From contig JAWLAT010000010.1 in the NCBI GenBank assembly GCA_041395325.1, positions 1 through 64,000 on the forward strand: a DNA stretch of 64,000 nt, given 5' to 3'. Source of the stretch: JAWLAT01 sp041395325. GTDB lineage: Bacteria > Pseudomonadota > Gammaproteobacteria > Xanthomonadales > SZUA-5. Both the position numbers and the translations under genes were made by a program. The notes under the pieces are model-generated. The model worked only from the letters and a program-made list of their open reading frames with translations, made no database searches and was not told where the DNA came from. Below, piece by piece: positions 38,456-47,657 of this stretch. Numbering within the stretch: the stretch's first letter is position 1; each line of letters begins with the position of its first letter.

Positions 38456-39508
38456 ATGCAGGCAGGGGACCCGGGCGCAGTCGCCATCATGGGTGCGGGC
38501 AGCATTGGCTGCTACGTCGGCGGTCGGCTGGCAACGGCGGGCGCCACGGTGCAACTGATCGGGCGCCCGCGTTTGCGCGAAGCCGTCCAGCAACATGGCT
38601 TGCACCTGACTGATCTGCATGGCTTCGATCAACAGCTGCCGGTTGGCGGGTGCGAGTTTCACACCAGCGCAGCGTGCGCCGCGAGGTGTGCGCTGGTGCT
38701 GGTCTGCGTCAAATCGGCCGCCACCGCCGATGCCGGCCGGCAACTGGCCGAGGCATTGGCTGCACACCCAAGCAATCAGCGGCCGCTGGTGATCAGCCTG
38801 CAGAATGGCATCGGCAACGCCGACGTGTTGCGCGAGCAATTGGCGGGCACAACGGTCCTCCCCGGCATGGTCCCATTCAACGTGGTGCAATCGGCACCGG
38901 CCCGCTTTCATCAGGGTACGGAGGGGGCGCTGGAGGTCCAGGCGGACGACGCGCTGAAACCGTGGCGAGCGCTGTTCGCCGCAGCCGGATTGAACCTGAT
39001 CGAGCACGAGGCCATGCGGCCGGTGCAATGGGCGAAGCTGCTGCTGAATCTCAACAATGCGGTCAACGCGCTGTCCGATCTGCACCTGCAGGCCCAGCTG
39101 TCGCAACGCGCCTATCGCCGCTGCGTGGCACTGGCGCAGCGCGAAGGTCTGCAGATGTTCGCACTGGAGGGCATCGAGCCGGCCCGCCTCACGCCGGTAC
39201 CACCCCGCTGGATCCCTCGGCTGCTGAGTGCGCCGGACTGGCTGTTCCGACGGCTGGCCAAGCGGATGCTGGAGATCGATCCGCTGGCCAGGTCATCGAT
39301 GTGGGAGGACTTGCAGGCTGGCCGCCTGACCGAGGTGGACTGGCTCAACGGCGAGATCGTTCGACTGGCAGCCCGACACGGCCGCAAGGCGCCGATCAAC
39401 GCCTGCCTGCAGACCTTGGTCCACGAGGCCGAACAAGGGCGACAGCGCAGCTGGAGTGGACCAGCCTTGTTGCAGCGACTGCAATTGGCCGTCGCGGCCC
39501 CAGCCTGA
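38456..39508 (+). CDS. panE: 2-dehydropantoate 2-reductase (ketopantoate reductase)
   Basis: NADPH-dependent reduction of ketopantoate to pantoate for coenzyme A. 350 residues, somewhat longer than E. coli PanE (303). Rossmann motif MGAGSIGCYVGGRL, VKSAATADAG, SLQNGIGNADVL, catalytic Lys in WAKLLLNLNNAVNAL and a C-terminal Glu/Ser region (SSMWEDLQAGRLTEVDWLNG). AGGGGGAG lies 8 nt upstream of ATG 38456. This longer ApbA/PanE group can include related 2-oxoacid reductases, so the exact substrate is not certain. Confidence 0.88.
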   Translation: MQAGDPGAVAIMGAGSIGCYVGGRLATAGATVQLIGRPRLREAVQQHGLHLTDLHGFDQQLPVGGCEFHTSAACAARCALVLVCVKSAATADAGRQLAEALAAHPSNQRPLVISLQNGIGNADVLREQLAGTTVLPGMVPFNVVQSAPARFHQGTEGALEVQADDALKPWRALFAAAGLNLIEHEAMRPVQWAKLLLNLNNAVNALSDLHLQAQLSQRAYRRCVALAQREGLQMFALEGIEPARLTPVPPRWIPRLLSAPDWLFRRLAKRMLEIDPLARSSMWEDLQAGRLTEVDWLNGEIVRLAARHGRKAPINACLQTLVHEAEQGRQRSWSGPALLQRLQLAVAAPA

Positions 39509-39600
39509 CCGCGTTCCCGATCAGCTGAGCGCGATAGCGGGCTTGCGAGCGCAGGCCGTGCTGCGCAAGATGGCCGATTCCAACCAGATGGGGCACCGAG

Positions 39601-40581
39601 ATGAAACGAGTCCAGTACGCACAACGCGGTCCGGTGCCGCATGAACTGGTCGAAGTGGTGGAGTTTGACGCCGGCAAGCCCGGCGAGAACCAGGTCCTGA
39701 TCGAAGTCCTGGCCGCGCCCATCAATCCTTCCGACGTGCTGACGCTGACCGGCGAGTACGGCGCTCTCCCGCCGCTGCCGGCGATTGGCGGCAACGAGGG
39801 TGTGGGACGCATCAGCGCCGTCGGACCGGGCGCCGAAGCCTGGACCAACGGCGAGATCGTGCTGTTGCCCGTGGGTTGTGGTAGCTGGAGCACGCACGTG
39901 ATGGCCGACGCCAGCAAGCTGGTCGCCCTGCCCACCCGCGCCGATCCGGTGCAACTGTCGATGCTGTCCATCAACCCGCCCACCGCGGCGCTGCTGCTAA
40001 GCGGTTTTGTCGATCTGCAGCCGAGCGAATGGGTGATCCAGAATGCCGCCAACTCTGCCGTGGGCGGCTATCTGGTGCAACTTGCGCGCAAGCACGGATT
40101 GCGCACCGTCAACATCGTGCGGCGGCAGGAAGCGGTGGCCGCGGTCCAGCAGGACGGCGGCGATGTCGTACTGGTCGATGGGCCGGATTTGCCGGCGCAG
40201 GTGCGCGAAGCCACCGGCGGAGCGAAGTTGCGACTGGCGATCGACGCCGTCGGTGGGGAAGCCACCGAGCGCCTGGCGCGCTGTCTCGGAGAGGGCGGCA
40301 CGCTGGTCAACTACGGTGCGATGAGCGGACAGCCCTGCCAGCTGGCGCCGGCCAGCTTTGTCTTTCGCGACCTCACCCTGCGCGGCTTCTGGCTGGCGCG
40401 CTGGTTTCGCCAGGCCACACCACAACAGCAGTACACGCTGTTTCGAGAGTTGGCGCAGGCCATCGAGAGCGGCGATCTGCACGCCCGCGTGCACGCCACC
40501 TTCGGCCTCGACCAGATTCGTGAGGCGCTGCAGTTGGCGGCCGCTGGCGAGCGCGACGGCAAGATCCTGCTGACCCCGTGA
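39601..40581 (+). CDS. MECR-like 2-enoyl thioester reductase (zinc-independent MDR)
   Basis: 326 residues of the medium-chain dehydrogenase/reductase superfamily, without structural-zinc cysteines. The segments INPSDVLTLTGEYG, GNEGVGRI, WVIQNAANSAVGGYLVQLA and LRGFWLARWF match mitochondrial/bacterial trans-2-enoyl-CoA/ACP reductases (MECR/ETR). Likely NADPH-dependent reduction of an enoyl thioester. The GTGA overlap with the following carrier gene indicates cotranscription. Confidence 0.85.
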   Translation: MKRVQYAQRGPVPHELVEVVEFDAGKPGENQVLIEVLAAPINPSDVLTLTGEYGALPPLPAIGGNEGVGRISAVGPGAEAWTNGEIVLLPVGCGSWSTHVMADASKLVALPTRADPVQLSMLSINPPTAALLLSGFVDLQPSEWVIQNAANSAVGGYLVQLARKHGLRTVNIVRRQEAVAAVQQDGGDVVLVDGPDLPAQVREATGGAKLRLAIDAVGGEATERLARCLGEGGTLVNYGAMSGQPCQLAPASFVFRDLTLRGFWLARWFRQATPQQQYTLFRELAQAIESGDLHARVHATFGLDQIREALQLAAAGERDGKILLTP

Positions 40582-42062
40582 GTGAGCCTCAGGCGTTGGA
40601 CCGGGCCACCGCGCTGGCCCGGCGCACCCCGGACACGCTGATCATCCTGCTGCTGCTGGCACTGCTGTGCGCTGCGGCCACCTGGTTTGTGCCGGCCGGG
40701 CGCTTCACTGAAGTCATCCCGGCGACCGATGGCGGCAAGCAGGTGCGGGTCGTGCTGCACAGCTACGAGCGCGTGGAGACCAGCTCGCCAATCGGCCTGT
40801 TCGAGTCCGGCGGCGGGTTGGGTCTGCTCAATCTGCCCTTCGAAGGCCTGGTGGCTGGCGACAAATTCGGTACTTCGGTGGGACTGGTGGCCTTCCTGCT
40901 GGTGCTGGGCGGCAGCTTCAACCTGATCCTGCGGACCGGCGCCATCGATCGGCTGATTCTCGGTTTCGTGGTCCGCTATCAGTCCCGCGCCTGGCTGCTG
41001 ATCCCGGGGCTGTTCCTGCTGTTCTCGCTCGGCGGGGCCATCTTCGGCATGGGCGAAGAGACCATTCCGATGATCCTGCTGCTGGTGCCGATCCTGGCCC
41101 GCCTGGGCTTCAACGCCATCGTCGTTGTGCTGGTCAGCTATGTCGCCACGCAGATCGGCTTTGCGACCAGTTGGATGAATCCCTTCTCGGTGGTGGTGGC
41201 GCAAGGCGTGGCCGGACTGGAGCCGTTGTCCGGGGCGCCTTTTCGGGTCGCCATGTGGGGCATCTTCACGCTGATCGGCGGGGCGCTCACCCTGCGCTAC
41301 GCGCTGGGACCAGGACGCCTGCCGACGACCGACATGCCTGCCGCAACCCACGTCGGCACCCTTCCCACGGAGGCGCCACCTGTCACCGCAGACTGGAGCG
41401 ATGTTGGCGTCGGTCTGGCCTTGTTGCTGGGGATCGGCTGGGTCGTCTGGGGGGTCACGACCAAGGGCTACTATCTGCCTGAACTGGCGGCGCAATTCCT
41501 CGCCATCGGACTGGTGGCCGCCACGCTCGGGATGGTGCGTAGCCGCGAACGCATGCACGCCAACGATTGTGCCGACGCCTTTCGCGAAGGCGCCGCGATC
41601 ATGCTGCCCATCGTGCTGGTCGTCGCGTTGGCCAAGGGTCTGGTGTTGCTGCTCGGGGGCACGGATCCGACCCAGCCTTCGGTGATGAATACCCTGCTCT
41701 ACGGCCTGGCCGGATTGGTCGAGGGCTGGCCACCATTGTTGTCGGCCTGGCTCATGCTGCTGGTGCAGTCGGTGATCAATTTCTTCGTCACCTCGGGCTC
41801 GGGTCAGGCCGCGCTGACCATGCCGATCCTGGCGCCCCTGGGCGACCTGGTCGGGGTCAGTCGCCAGGTCACGGTGCTGGCCTTCCAACTTGGCGATGGC
41901 CTGACCAATCTGATCGTGCCCACGTCGGCGATTCTGATGGGTGTGCTGGGCGCAGCGCGCATCGACTGGTGGGACTGGGCCCGCTTCTTCGCCCGCTGGA
42001 TGGCTGGCATGTTGGGGCTGGCCTCGCTGTTTGTCGTCGTCGCCGTGCTGATGGGCTACTGA
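40578..42062 (+). CDS. YfcC/DcuC-type ion transporter-superfamily carrier
   Basis: 494 residues, about 12 helices, of the YfcC family (C4-dicarboxylate/basic amino-acid carrier-like, IT superfamily). FVPAGRFTEV, a re-entrant-loop-like GMGEETIPMILLLVPI, GFATSWMNPFSVVVAQ and the C-terminal TSGSGQAALTMPILAPLGDL segment with INFFV are typical. The substrate cannot be fixed; family annotations range from dicarboxylates to arginine/ornithine. GTG start overlaps the stop of the reductase gene. Confidence 0.85.
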   Translation: MSEPQALDRATALARRTPDTLIILLLLALLCAAATWFVPAGRFTEVIPATDGGKQVRVVLHSYERVETSSPIGLFESGGGLGLLNLPFEGLVAGDKFGTSVGLVAFLLVLGGSFNLILRTGAIDRLILGFVVRYQSRAWLLIPGLFLLFSLGGAIFGMGEETIPMILLLVPILARLGFNAIVVVLVSYVATQIGFATSWMNPFSVVVAQGVAGLEPLSGAPFRVAMWGIFTLIGGALTLRYALGPGRLPTTDMPAATHVGTLPTEAPPVTADWSDVGVGLALLLGIGWVVWGVTTKGYYLPELAAQFLAIGLVAATLGMVRSRERMHANDCADAFREGAAIMLPIVLVVALAKGLVLLLGGTDPTQPSVMNTLLYGLAGLVEGWPPLLSAWLMLLVQSVINFFVTSGSGQAALTMPILAPLGDLVGVSRQVTVLAFQLGDGLTNLIVPTSAILMGVLGAARIDWWDWARFFARWMAGMLGLASLFVVVAVLMGY

Positions 42063-42266
42063 CGAGCCAGGGCCGAGGGATCAGGGCTGAGGGCTGCTGC
42101 AATGCCCGCCGACTGTCCCTGGCCAGATGAATGCGTCCGTGAGTCGGTTGCCAACCTTGGGCTGACACGCCAAGAAGGTCCGTTGGCACGTGTGCCAGTC
42201 GTTGACTGCCGCCTTGTTGTTGGCTGTGCTAGAAACCGGCTTCCGTTGTCGCTCGAGTCTGCCTTC
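42063..42266. other. Spacer before the exported propeller gene
   Basis: 204 bp. The first 35 bases are of the AGGGCCGAGGGATCAGGGCTGAGGG low-complexity type seen in other spacers. The remainder may hold the promoter of the next gene; TTGTTGTTGG-like AT-richer sequence occurs near 42212-42230, but no full promoter can be defended. Confidence 0.45.
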
Positions 42267-44564
42267 ATGCACGATCCCCGAATCCTGGTCGGCGGCCTGC
42301 TGCTGCTCTGCGCCCCGCTGCATGCCGGTGAGGCGCTGGGCCCCGGCGATACCGGCTACGTCCGTGCACCCCTGCTGGGCGAACCCGGCGCAATCGCACG
42401 CCCGGAGATCTCCGATCGAGAGCCGGAAGACCCGGCCGAATGGCGCCCTGCCCGCATGCCGCCAGCCAGACCGGCGCTGCGCGGCGGTCCGAGCTGGGAA
42501 CTGCTCGGACCCCACCCAACCGAATCGGCGCAGGTCAATGTGCCGCCGGATGACGAAGTCAGTGGCGCCATCCACGCCATTGCACCGCATCCCACCGATG
42601 CCGACATTCTGTACATCGGCAGTGTCAACGGCGGCATCTGGAAGACCACCAATGCCACCGCAGCCAGACCGGTCTGGGTCCCGCAAACCGAGTCCCTGCC
42701 CTCGCAGTCCATCGGCGCGATCGAGTTCGACCTGACTGACCTGACCCGCCAGACGCTGATCGCCGGCATTGGTCGCTGGTCCAATTTCGCCCGCCGTGGC
42801 GACGACGAACTGGGTGTCTACTACACCACCAATGGTGGCAACAGCTGGTCGCTGCTGGGCGGCAACACGCTGTTGGGTCAGCGTATGTCCGGCGTGGCCG
42901 CGCGCGGTCCGATCCTGCTGGCCGCCTCGATTTCGGGCAGTGGCGGCCTGTTTCGCAGCAGCAACACCGGCGCCAGCTGGCTGCGCATCTCCGGCAGCAA
43001 TGGCCTGCCCAATGGGCCGGCCCTGGATCTGGCGCCGGACCCGGCGGTACTGACCCGTTTCTACATTGCCATCGACGGCACCGCACCGTCGGTACTGCGC
43101 AGTGACGACAGCGGCGCCACTTGGACCGACATCACTGCAGGGCTGAGCAGTCTGGGCAGTACGACGAACAATGTGCGGCTGTCGGTGGGTGCAGGTGGCG
43201 TGCTCTTCGCGGCCGTAGTCAACAGCGGTCGGCTGGCAGGTGTGTTCCGCTCGCCGGATCAGGGTGCCAACTGGGATTCGATGGATGTTCCCGATGTCCA
43301 CCCCGGCGGTCAGGGCACGGCCAACACCTCCCTGGTGGCGCATCCCAGCGACGCCAATCTGGTCTACATCGGCGGCGATCGCATTGGCTCCTCGCCGTTT
43401 ACCGGCAACATCGTGCGCGGCAACTTTGCCGCTGCCGCCGGCAGTCAGTTCAGCCTGACCATGGATGCTGGTGGCAACGGCACATCCCCACATGCGGACA
43501 GTCGCGATCTTGCCTTCGATGCGGACGGCCAGCTGCTGGAGTCAGACGACGGCGGTATCTATCGACGTCTGACGCCGACCGGTAGTGGCAACTGGACCTC
43601 GGTGATCGGCAATCTGAGCCTGACCGAAGTCCACGATCTGGCCCACGATGCGGTCAGCGACATCGTCATCATCGGCACACAGGACAACGGCACGCACATT
43701 CAGCAGGCCAGCGGGCTGCCACGCTGGCTGTTCATCAATGGCGGTGATGGTGGCGACGTAGCGGTCGATGACAGTTCTCTGGGCGCGACCGCCAGCTTCC
43801 GCTTCTACAGCTCGCAGAACTTCGGCGGACCCCGGCGACGGCAGTACACGGCCGCCAACAACTCGGCCGGAACGACCTCGCTGCCCGGCATCGCCGATCC
43901 GCAGTTCGTGACGCCGGTGGAACTGGCCTATGACGACGACAGTCGACTGCTGGTCGGTGGCGTCAACACGCTCTACGAGTCCACCAATGCCAATGCCGGC
44001 AGTATCACGCTGAACTCGATCGGTGGCCCGGGCGCCAACCGCAACGCCATGACCTACGGCGCGATTGGTAACAACGGTGTGGCCTATGTCGGGAAGAACT
44101 CCGCTGTTCATGCGCGTTCAGGTGGCGGCGCCTTTCAGGCGACCGCGGCGTTGCCCGCTGGCGCCAACACCATCACCGACGTGGTGCTGGATCCGAATGC
44201 GCCCGAGCGCGTGTTCGCCATCGATGACAACCAGGTGTTCTTCAGCAGCAATGGCGGCAGCAGCTGGACCGATGTCACCAGCAATCTGCCCGCGGTCGCG
44301 TCGGTGGACTTCCGCACCATCGAGTATCTGCCCGGGCAAGTGGGCCCGGATCGCATCGCCCTGGGCACGCGTTCGGGCGTCTATGTCAGCAACGACGACG
44401 GCCAGAGCTGGGGCTTGCTGGGTGCCGGTCTGCCGGATGTACTGGTCTTCGATCTGCGCTTCAACAGCGGCAACCAGACGCTCTACGCCGGCACGCTCGG
44501 CCGTGGCGTCTGGCGGCTGGTGCTGGGACAGGCCGACGCGCTGTTCGAAGACGGTTTCGAATAA
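42267..44564 (+). CDS. Exported BNR/Asp-box beta-propeller protein with DGFE-type C terminus
   Basis: 765 residues. Signal peptide (ILVGGLLLLCAPLHAGEA), then repeated sortilin/BNR-like Asp-box strands (GVYYTTNGGNSW, VFRSPDQGANWDSM, VLRSDDSGATWTDI, VFFSSNGGSSWTDV, VYVSNDDGQSWGLL), suggesting two propeller domains. The C terminus is ADALFEDGFE, a short acidic-aromatic tail that I associate with exported proteins of Lysobacterales; its function is unknown to me. ATG 42267 begins the signal peptide. No enzyme motif is evident; a carbohydrate- or protein-binding role is plausible. Confidence 0.85.
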   Translation: MHDPRILVGGLLLLCAPLHAGEALGPGDTGYVRAPLLGEPGAIARPEISDREPEDPAEWRPARMPPARPALRGGPSWELLGPHPTESAQVNVPPDDEVSGAIHAIAPHPTDADILYIGSVNGGIWKTTNATAARPVWVPQTESLPSQSIGAIEFDLTDLTRQTLIAGIGRWSNFARRGDDELGVYYTTNGGNSWSLLGGNTLLGQRMSGVAARGPILLAASISGSGGLFRSSNTGASWLRISGSNGLPNGPALDLAPDPAVLTRFYIAIDGTAPSVLRSDDSGATWTDITAGLSSLGSTTNNVRLSVGAGGVLFAAVVNSGRLAGVFRSPDQGANWDSMDVPDVHPGGQGTANTSLVAHPSDANLVYIGGDRIGSSPFTGNIVRGNFAAAAGSQFSLTMDAGGNGTSPHADSRDLAFDADGQLLESDDGGIYRRLTPTGSGNWTSVIGNLSLTEVHDLAHDAVSDIVIIGTQDNGTHIQQASGLPRWLFINGGDGGDVAVDDSSLGATASFRFYSSQNFGGPRRRQYTAANNSAGTTSLPGIADPQFVTPVELAYDDDSRLLVGGVNTLYESTNANAGSITLNSIGGPGANRNAMTYGAIGNNGVAYVGKNSAVHARSGGGAFQATAALPAGANTITDVVLDPNAPERVFAIDDNQVFFSSNGGSSWTDVTSNLPAVASVDFRTIEYLPGQVGPDRIALGTRSGVYVSNDDGQSWGLLGAGLPDVLVFDLRFNSGNQTLYAGTLGRGVWRLVLGQADALFEDGFE

Positions 44565-44570
44565 CCGGGA

Positions 44571-45095
44571 TCAGGCCTTGCGCGCCGCAGCGCGGGCCTG
44601 AATCTCCGCCCGCGATGTCGGTTTGTAGGCGGCTCTGGCCGCCTCGTACTGGGCCACGAAGTCGGCGACGCTGATCCGCCGGAAAGCTTCGGCCACGACG
44701 TCCAGCGGCACGTCGTCGAGCTTGCGAAAACGCACGCAGCCCTTGCCCATGTCCAGCTTCTTGCCGCTGGACTGCCAGGCCTGACGGAACCAGCCCCCAT
44801 CGCCGCGCTCGTTGTCACAGGCGTTGTCGGCGTAGACGGCGCACAGATACAGCCCGTAGTGGTTCTTCTGTGCCGCCAGCGAGGCATAGGGCAGCGGTTG
44901 CCTGGAATTGCAGTGATAGCCCGCCGGATAGATCGAGTGCGGCACGTAGTAGCCGATCATCCCGTACTGCATGCCCTCTTCGAAGCCAGCGGGCAGATTG
45001 TCGAGGATCAGCTGCCGCAACGGCGCAATCACTGCGTGCTTCTCCGGCGGAAGTTCGGCCAGGTAGGCATCGACGGTCGTGGCCTTGGATTGCAT
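44571..45095 (-). CDS. DUF1801 (YdhG-like) protein
   Basis: 174 residues of the DUF1801/YdhG fold: TTVDAYLAELPPEKHAVI, LPAGFEEGMQYGMIGYYVP, KKLDMGKGCVRFRKLDDVPLD. Cytoplasmic, function poorly known; distant relatives include iron chaperone frataxin-like folds. AGGA lies 7 nt before ATG 45095. Convergent with the propeller gene (stops 6 bp apart) and divergent from the MotA-like gene. Confidence 0.85.
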   Translation of the reverse strand: MQSKATTVDAYLAELPPEKHAVIAPLRQLILDNLPAGFEEGMQYGMIGYYVPHSIYPAGYHCNSRQPLPYASLAAQKNHYGLYLCAVYADNACDNERGDGGWFRQAWQSSGKKLDMGKGCVRFRKLDDVPLDVVAEAFRRISVADFVAQYEAARAAYKPTSRAEIQARAAARKA

Positions 45096-45343
45096 GGCGA
45101 GATCCTGCAGCAGCGCTGGCGCCGATTCTAGCCCGCATGATTCACTCGAGTTCGTGCACGAGGGCGCCGAGAGCGTGGCGTGGCCCGTCTGCGGACCAGC
45201 GAGCTGCGAAGGCGTACTCGACACGGCCCGCCAGTGGTAGAGGTGCCATGGAGGAACCGGGTCGCACCCATCCCCAACTTCCGACCCGCGGCGGTTCAGC
45301 TGGGGCGTGGCAGCATGCCCCGTCCCTGACCTGCGGAGTGCCG

Positions 45344-46402
45344 ATGAGCCAGCCGAATCGAACCCTGCTGTGGATGCTGGCCTTTCTGGCCTTGCTGGTG
45401 GCCGGCTGCGTTCTGCTGATCGGTCCGCTGCAGGCGGCCTTCCTGGCCACGCCGGCCTTCAATGCGCTGATCCTGGCGGCCTTCCTGATCGGCGTGGCCG
45501 TGAATCTCCGTCAGGTCGCCGGACTGCAGCGGGAGGTGGACTGGGTCAAGGCCTATCGGCGCTCGAATCCGGAACGCAAATTGCCGGCACCGCGGCTGCT
45601 GGCGCCGATGGCGGGCATGCTGCAGCGCACGGAGCGTCGGCCGCAGTCACTGTCGACGCAGTCAATGCGCTCGATCCTGGACAGCATTCATCTGCGGCTG
45701 GAGGAACAGCGGGATCTGTCGCGCTATCTGGTCGGCCTGCTGATCTTCCTCGGCCTGCTCGGCACCTTCTGGGGTCTGCTGCAGACCATCGCTTCGGTCA
45801 GCGAGATCATCGGTGGTCTGACCGCGGGCAGCGATGCGGCGGCCATGTTCGAAGTGCTCAAGGAGCGGCTGCAGGAACCGCTGTCGGGCATGGCGACCAG
45901 CTTCTCGACCTCGCTGTTCGGCCTGGCCGGCTCGTTGGCCCTGGGCTTCCTGGATCTGTTGTCGGCCCGCACGGCCAATCGTTTCTACACCGAAATCGAG
46001 GACTGGCTTTCGAGCATGACGCACCTGGGCGCGGCCTCGACGGTCGCCGTCGATGGTGAGGCCGGCGTGCCGGCCTATGTGCAGGCGCTGCTGGAACAGA
46101 CGGCCGACGGACTGGAGCGGATGCAACGGGCGCTGGTCGATTCCGATCGCGAACGCCGCGCCAGCGCCGAACTGCTGGCCGAACTCAACCAGCAACTGTC
46201 CAGGCTCAGCGACCTGCTGCTGCGGGAATCGCAGGACCTGGGGCAGTTGTCGCAGGCCCAGCAGGAGCTGCGCAGTGCGGTCAAGGCCATCGCCCAGTCA
46301 CAGCCCGCCGGCGGCAGCCAGCTCAGTGACGAGTTGCGTGCCGAGTTTCGCCTGCTGACCCGCACCATCGCTGCGGCGATGGACAGCAAGCGCGGCAGCT
46401 GA
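45344..46402 (+). CDS. MotA/TolQ/ExbB-family proton-channel protein
   Basis: 352 residues with four predicted helices (about 8-30, 38-58, 127-151, 181-207) and a C-terminal coiled coil (ASAELLAELNQQLSRLSDLL). The third and fourth helices carry the MotA/ExbB pattern (LLGTFWGLLQT; MATSFSTSLFGLAGSLALG). With the OmpA/MotB-like protein encoded one base downstream it should form an ion-driven stator-like complex in the inner membrane. No flagellar, Tol or Exb genes are near. GGAG precedes ATG 45344. Confidence 0.9.
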   Translation: MSQPNRTLLWMLAFLALLVAGCVLLIGPLQAAFLATPAFNALILAAFLIGVAVNLRQVAGLQREVDWVKAYRRSNPERKLPAPRLLAPMAGMLQRTERRPQSLSTQSMRSILDSIHLRLEEQRDLSRYLVGLLIFLGLLGTFWGLLQTIASVSEIIGGLTAGSDAAAMFEVLKERLQEPLSGMATSFSTSLFGLAGSLALGFLDLLSARTANRFYTEIEDWLSSMTHLGAASTVAVDGEAGVPAYVQALLEQTADGLERMQRALVDSDRERRASAELLAELNQQLSRLSDLLLRESQDLGQLSQAQQELRSAVKAIAQSQPAGGSQLSDELRAEFRLLTRTIAAAMDSKRGS

Positions 46403-46403
46403 G

Positions 46404-47534
46404 GTGGCCAGTCTGGTCTCTCGCCGGCGCCGCGCGCTCGATTACTGGCCCGGTTTCGTCGATGCCCTCAGCGCCTTGCTGATGGTGCTGGTGTTCCTGT
46501 TGCTGGTCTTCAGCATTGGGCAATTCGCCCTCTCCGATGCGCTGACCGGTCGAGACAAGGCGCTGGCCCAGCTCAACGCCGAACTGGCCGAACTGGCGCG
46601 GACGCTGTCGCTGGAGCGCGAGGCGCGCCTGCGCGCAGATGCCCGTGGCGATGAGCTGTCGGCCTCACTGTCCAGCTCGCAGGCAGAGGCGCAGGGCCTG
46701 TCGGTTGCCTTCGCCGCCACCGGCGCGGCACTGCAGCAGTCCAGCAGTGATCTGGACGAGGCCCAGCAGGAAGTCGCCCGCCTGGATGCGAATGTGCGCG
46801 CGCTGGAGGAACTCAAGCAACAGCTGGAGGCCGAGATTGCCGCCCGACTGGCGCAGCTGGAGGAACGCCAGAACGCACTGGACACGCAAACCGAGCTCTC
46901 CGCCGCGGCGCAGGCGCAAGTGGAGTTGCTCAATCGGCAGCTGTTGGCCTTGCGGGAGCAACTGGATGAACTCAGCTCGGCGCTGGATCTGGCCAGGGCG
47001 CAGAACGCCGCCAAGGATGTGCGCATCGACGAGTTGGGCAAGGAGCTCAATCGGGCGCTGGCCGAGAAGGTCAACGAGTTGCAGCGCTATCGCTCGAACT
47101 TCTTCGGTCGCTTGCGCGAAGTGCTGGGTGATCGTGCCGATATCCAGATCGTTGGCGACCGCTTCGTGGTTCCATCCGAGCTGTTGTTTGCCTCCGGCAG
47201 CGACGAGCTGACCACCGCCGCGAGGCCGCAGCTGGATCGCCTGGCGCAGAGCCTGCGCGAGCTGACCAACGAGATACCGGCCGAGATCGACTGGGTGCTG
47301 CGGATCGATGGGCACACCGACCGCAGGCCGATCAGCACGGCCCGCTTCCCGTCCAACTGGGAACTGTCCACCGCCCGCGCCATTGCCATCGTCAAGTATC
47401 TGGTCGCCGCCGGCATTCCACCCGAGCGCCTGGCGGCCAATGGCTTCGGCGAGTTCCGCCCGCTTGATCCAAGCGACAACGATGCCGCCTATCGGATCAA
47501 TCGGCGCATCGAGATTCAGCTGACGAATCGGTAG
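46404..47534 (+). CDS. MotB-like protein with OmpA peptidoglycan-binding domain
   Basis: 376 residues. One N-terminal helix with a conserved acidic residue in the MotB position (Asp20 in WPGFVDALSALLMVLVF), a long periplasmic coiled coil (about 50-235, Ala/Leu/Glu-rich), then an OmpA domain (about 255-376: RIDGHTDRRPI, NWELSTARAIAIVKYL, YRINRRIEIQL) that binds peptidoglycan. The gene starts at GTG one base after the MotA-like stop, so the pair is coupled. The long coiled coil distinguishes it from flagellar MotB and recalls ZorB and other non-flagellar stators. Confidence 0.9.
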   Translation: MASLVSRRRRALDYWPGFVDALSALLMVLVFLLLVFSIGQFALSDALTGRDKALAQLNAELAELARTLSLEREARLRADARGDELSASLSSSQAEAQGLSVAFAATGAALQQSSSDLDEAQQEVARLDANVRALEELKQQLEAEIAARLAQLEERQNALDTQTELSAAAQAQVELLNRQLLALREQLDELSSALDLARAQNAAKDVRIDELGKELNRALAEKVNELQRYRSNFFGRLREVLGDRADIQIVGDRFVVPSELLFASGSDELTTAARPQLDRLAQSLRELTNEIPAEIDWVLRIDGHTDRRPISTARFPSNWELSTARAIAIVKYLVAAGIPPERLAANGFGEFRPLDPSDNDAAYRINRRIEIQLTNR

Positions 47535-47657
47535 CGAGGGCTGAGGGCTGAGGAAGCAGCGTCTGCAGCTGCGCTGGCGATCCCACTCCTGCGCACTGCA
47601 GCGCCCTGGCATCACGGAGCCATCGGTGCTAACGCGCCCCAACGGCGCGCTGACGGC
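47535..47657. other. Spacer between convergent stator and channel genes
   Basis: 123 bp beginning with AGCGAGGGCTGAGGGCTGAGG, the same kind of low-complexity words as in two other spacers. No clear terminator stem with a T run is visible. Confidence 0.45.

Noticed and set aside
45344..47534. Zorya anti-phage defence system
   Set aside because: The MotA/OmpA-like pair resembles ZorAB in layout, but no zorC, zorD or zorE gene follows and the flanks are ordinary chromosomal genes.
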